Source of the DNA: Bifidobacterium breve
Lineage (GTDB): Bacteria; Actinomycetota; Acidimicrobiia; Acidimicrobiales; Ilumatobacteraceae
Length of the DNA stretch: 15,326 nt
Assembly: GCA_945869715.1 (NCBI GenBank)
Contig: CAMBPP010000024.1
Coordinates: 1-15,326 of the forward strand
Direction of reading: 5' to 3'
Of the stretch, positions 14,988 through 15,326 are shown in pieces (the first letter of the stretch is position 1; each line of letters opens with the position of its first letter). The notes below the pieces were generated by a model, which searched no databases, was not told where the DNA came from, and saw nothing but the letters and a program-made list of their open reading frames with translations. A program made the translations under genes and the position numbers.

Positions 14988-15326
14988 CTACTTGTGCATT
15001 TGCGCAACGAAATAGCCTAAAAGCGCATCGCATTGACTGGCATAAGTGTCGGCCCGGCGCACTGTTTCTTTCAGCAATAATTCGGGGTCGATACCCACTT
15101 GCTGCAGTTCCACTGGCCCCATATCTGTGCCCACCCGTGACCACCGTTTCACCACGCCAGGGGTCACCTCGGGGTGGAACTGGACGCCAAAGCTGCGGCC
15201 ACACTGGAAGGCCTGCACTCCTGCCGAGCTTTTTGCCCAGATCTGTGCCTCAGTTGGGGGCACAAACATGTCGTAATGCCACTGAAACCACTCTTTTTCA
15301 GCCAAATCTCCCATTTTTTGACGAAA
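14988..15326 (-). CDS. Class I glutamine amidotransferase (GMP synthase-like), 3' part only
   Basis: C-terminal 112 residues of a type 1 glutamine amidotransferase; the gene runs off the right edge of the window. An ATG at 15314 is internal, because the frame stays open to the end and the domain is incomplete. Visible are WFQWHYDMFVPP, the usual WH-x-D-x-F-x-P element, and GVQFHPEVTP with the catalytic His51 and Glu53 of the Cys-His-Glu triad. The catalytic Cys lies outside the window. Such free-standing proteins resemble the GuaA amidotransferase domain and their substrate is usually unknown. It lies 71 bp upstream of nuoA on the same strand, so co-transcription is possible, but no functional link is evident. 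Confidence 0.9.
   Translation of the reverse strand, partial: FRQKMGDLAEKEWFQWHYDMFVPPTEAQIWAKSSAGVQAFQCGRSFGVQFHPEVTPGVVKRWSRVGTDMGPVELQQVGIDPELLLKETVRRADTYASQCDALLGYFVAQMHK

Overview
The window (about 15.3 kb, roughly half G+C) is dominated by one minus-strand operon for a respiratory complex I of the 11-subunit type. In transcription order it reads nuoA, B, C, D, H, I, J, K, L, M, N and then a MidA/NDUFAF7-family methyltransferase. The genes overlap or sit a few bases apart, except for gaps of 64 bp (A-B) and 44 bp (L-M). nuoE, nuoF and nuoG, the NADH-oxidising module that normally lies between nuoD and nuoH, are absent: nuoD and nuoH share a TGATG stop/start. Moderate G+C, weak Shine-Dalgarno sites with possible leaderless starts on the plus-strand genes, and the long NuoL C-terminus suggest an actinobacterium, perhaps an Acidimicrobiia-like aquatic lineage. 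This placement is inference only.

Layout by region: yajQ (29-517, +) converges on acs (524-2479, -), which encodes acetyl-CoA synthetase. A TetR-family regulator (2559-3254, +) is divergent from acs across 79 bp. It converges on midA (3261-4280, -), the last gene of the nuo operon. The nuo genes fill 4273-14916. At the right edge (14988-15326, -) is the C-terminal half of a class I glutamine amidotransferase whose start lies outside the window. No rRNA, tRNA, CRISPR array or insertion sequence is visible, and no gene-free stretch reaches 300 bp.

How the genes work together: NuoB, C, D and I form the iron-sulfur/quinone module, with ligands for N2, N6a and N6b only. NuoA, H, J, K, L, M and N form the proton-pumping membrane arm. 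Without NuoEFG the complex should take electrons from another donor (ferredoxin, F420H2 or an unlinked module). MidA is the bacterial relative of the mitochondrial assembly factor NDUFAF7, which dimethylates one arginine of the NuoD homologue NDUFS2. That arginine is present here as NuoD R69.

The most interesting signal is that the quinone chamber, otherwise very conserved, is rewritten. In NuoD the quinone-binding Tyr is Trp92 and the Asp partner of the catalytic His is Gln144. NuoH has lost several signature charged residues, and NuoB has an altered quinone-site loop. The proton-channel Lys/Glu residues of NuoL, M, N and K are intact, so this looks like a functional variant rather than a decayed operon.
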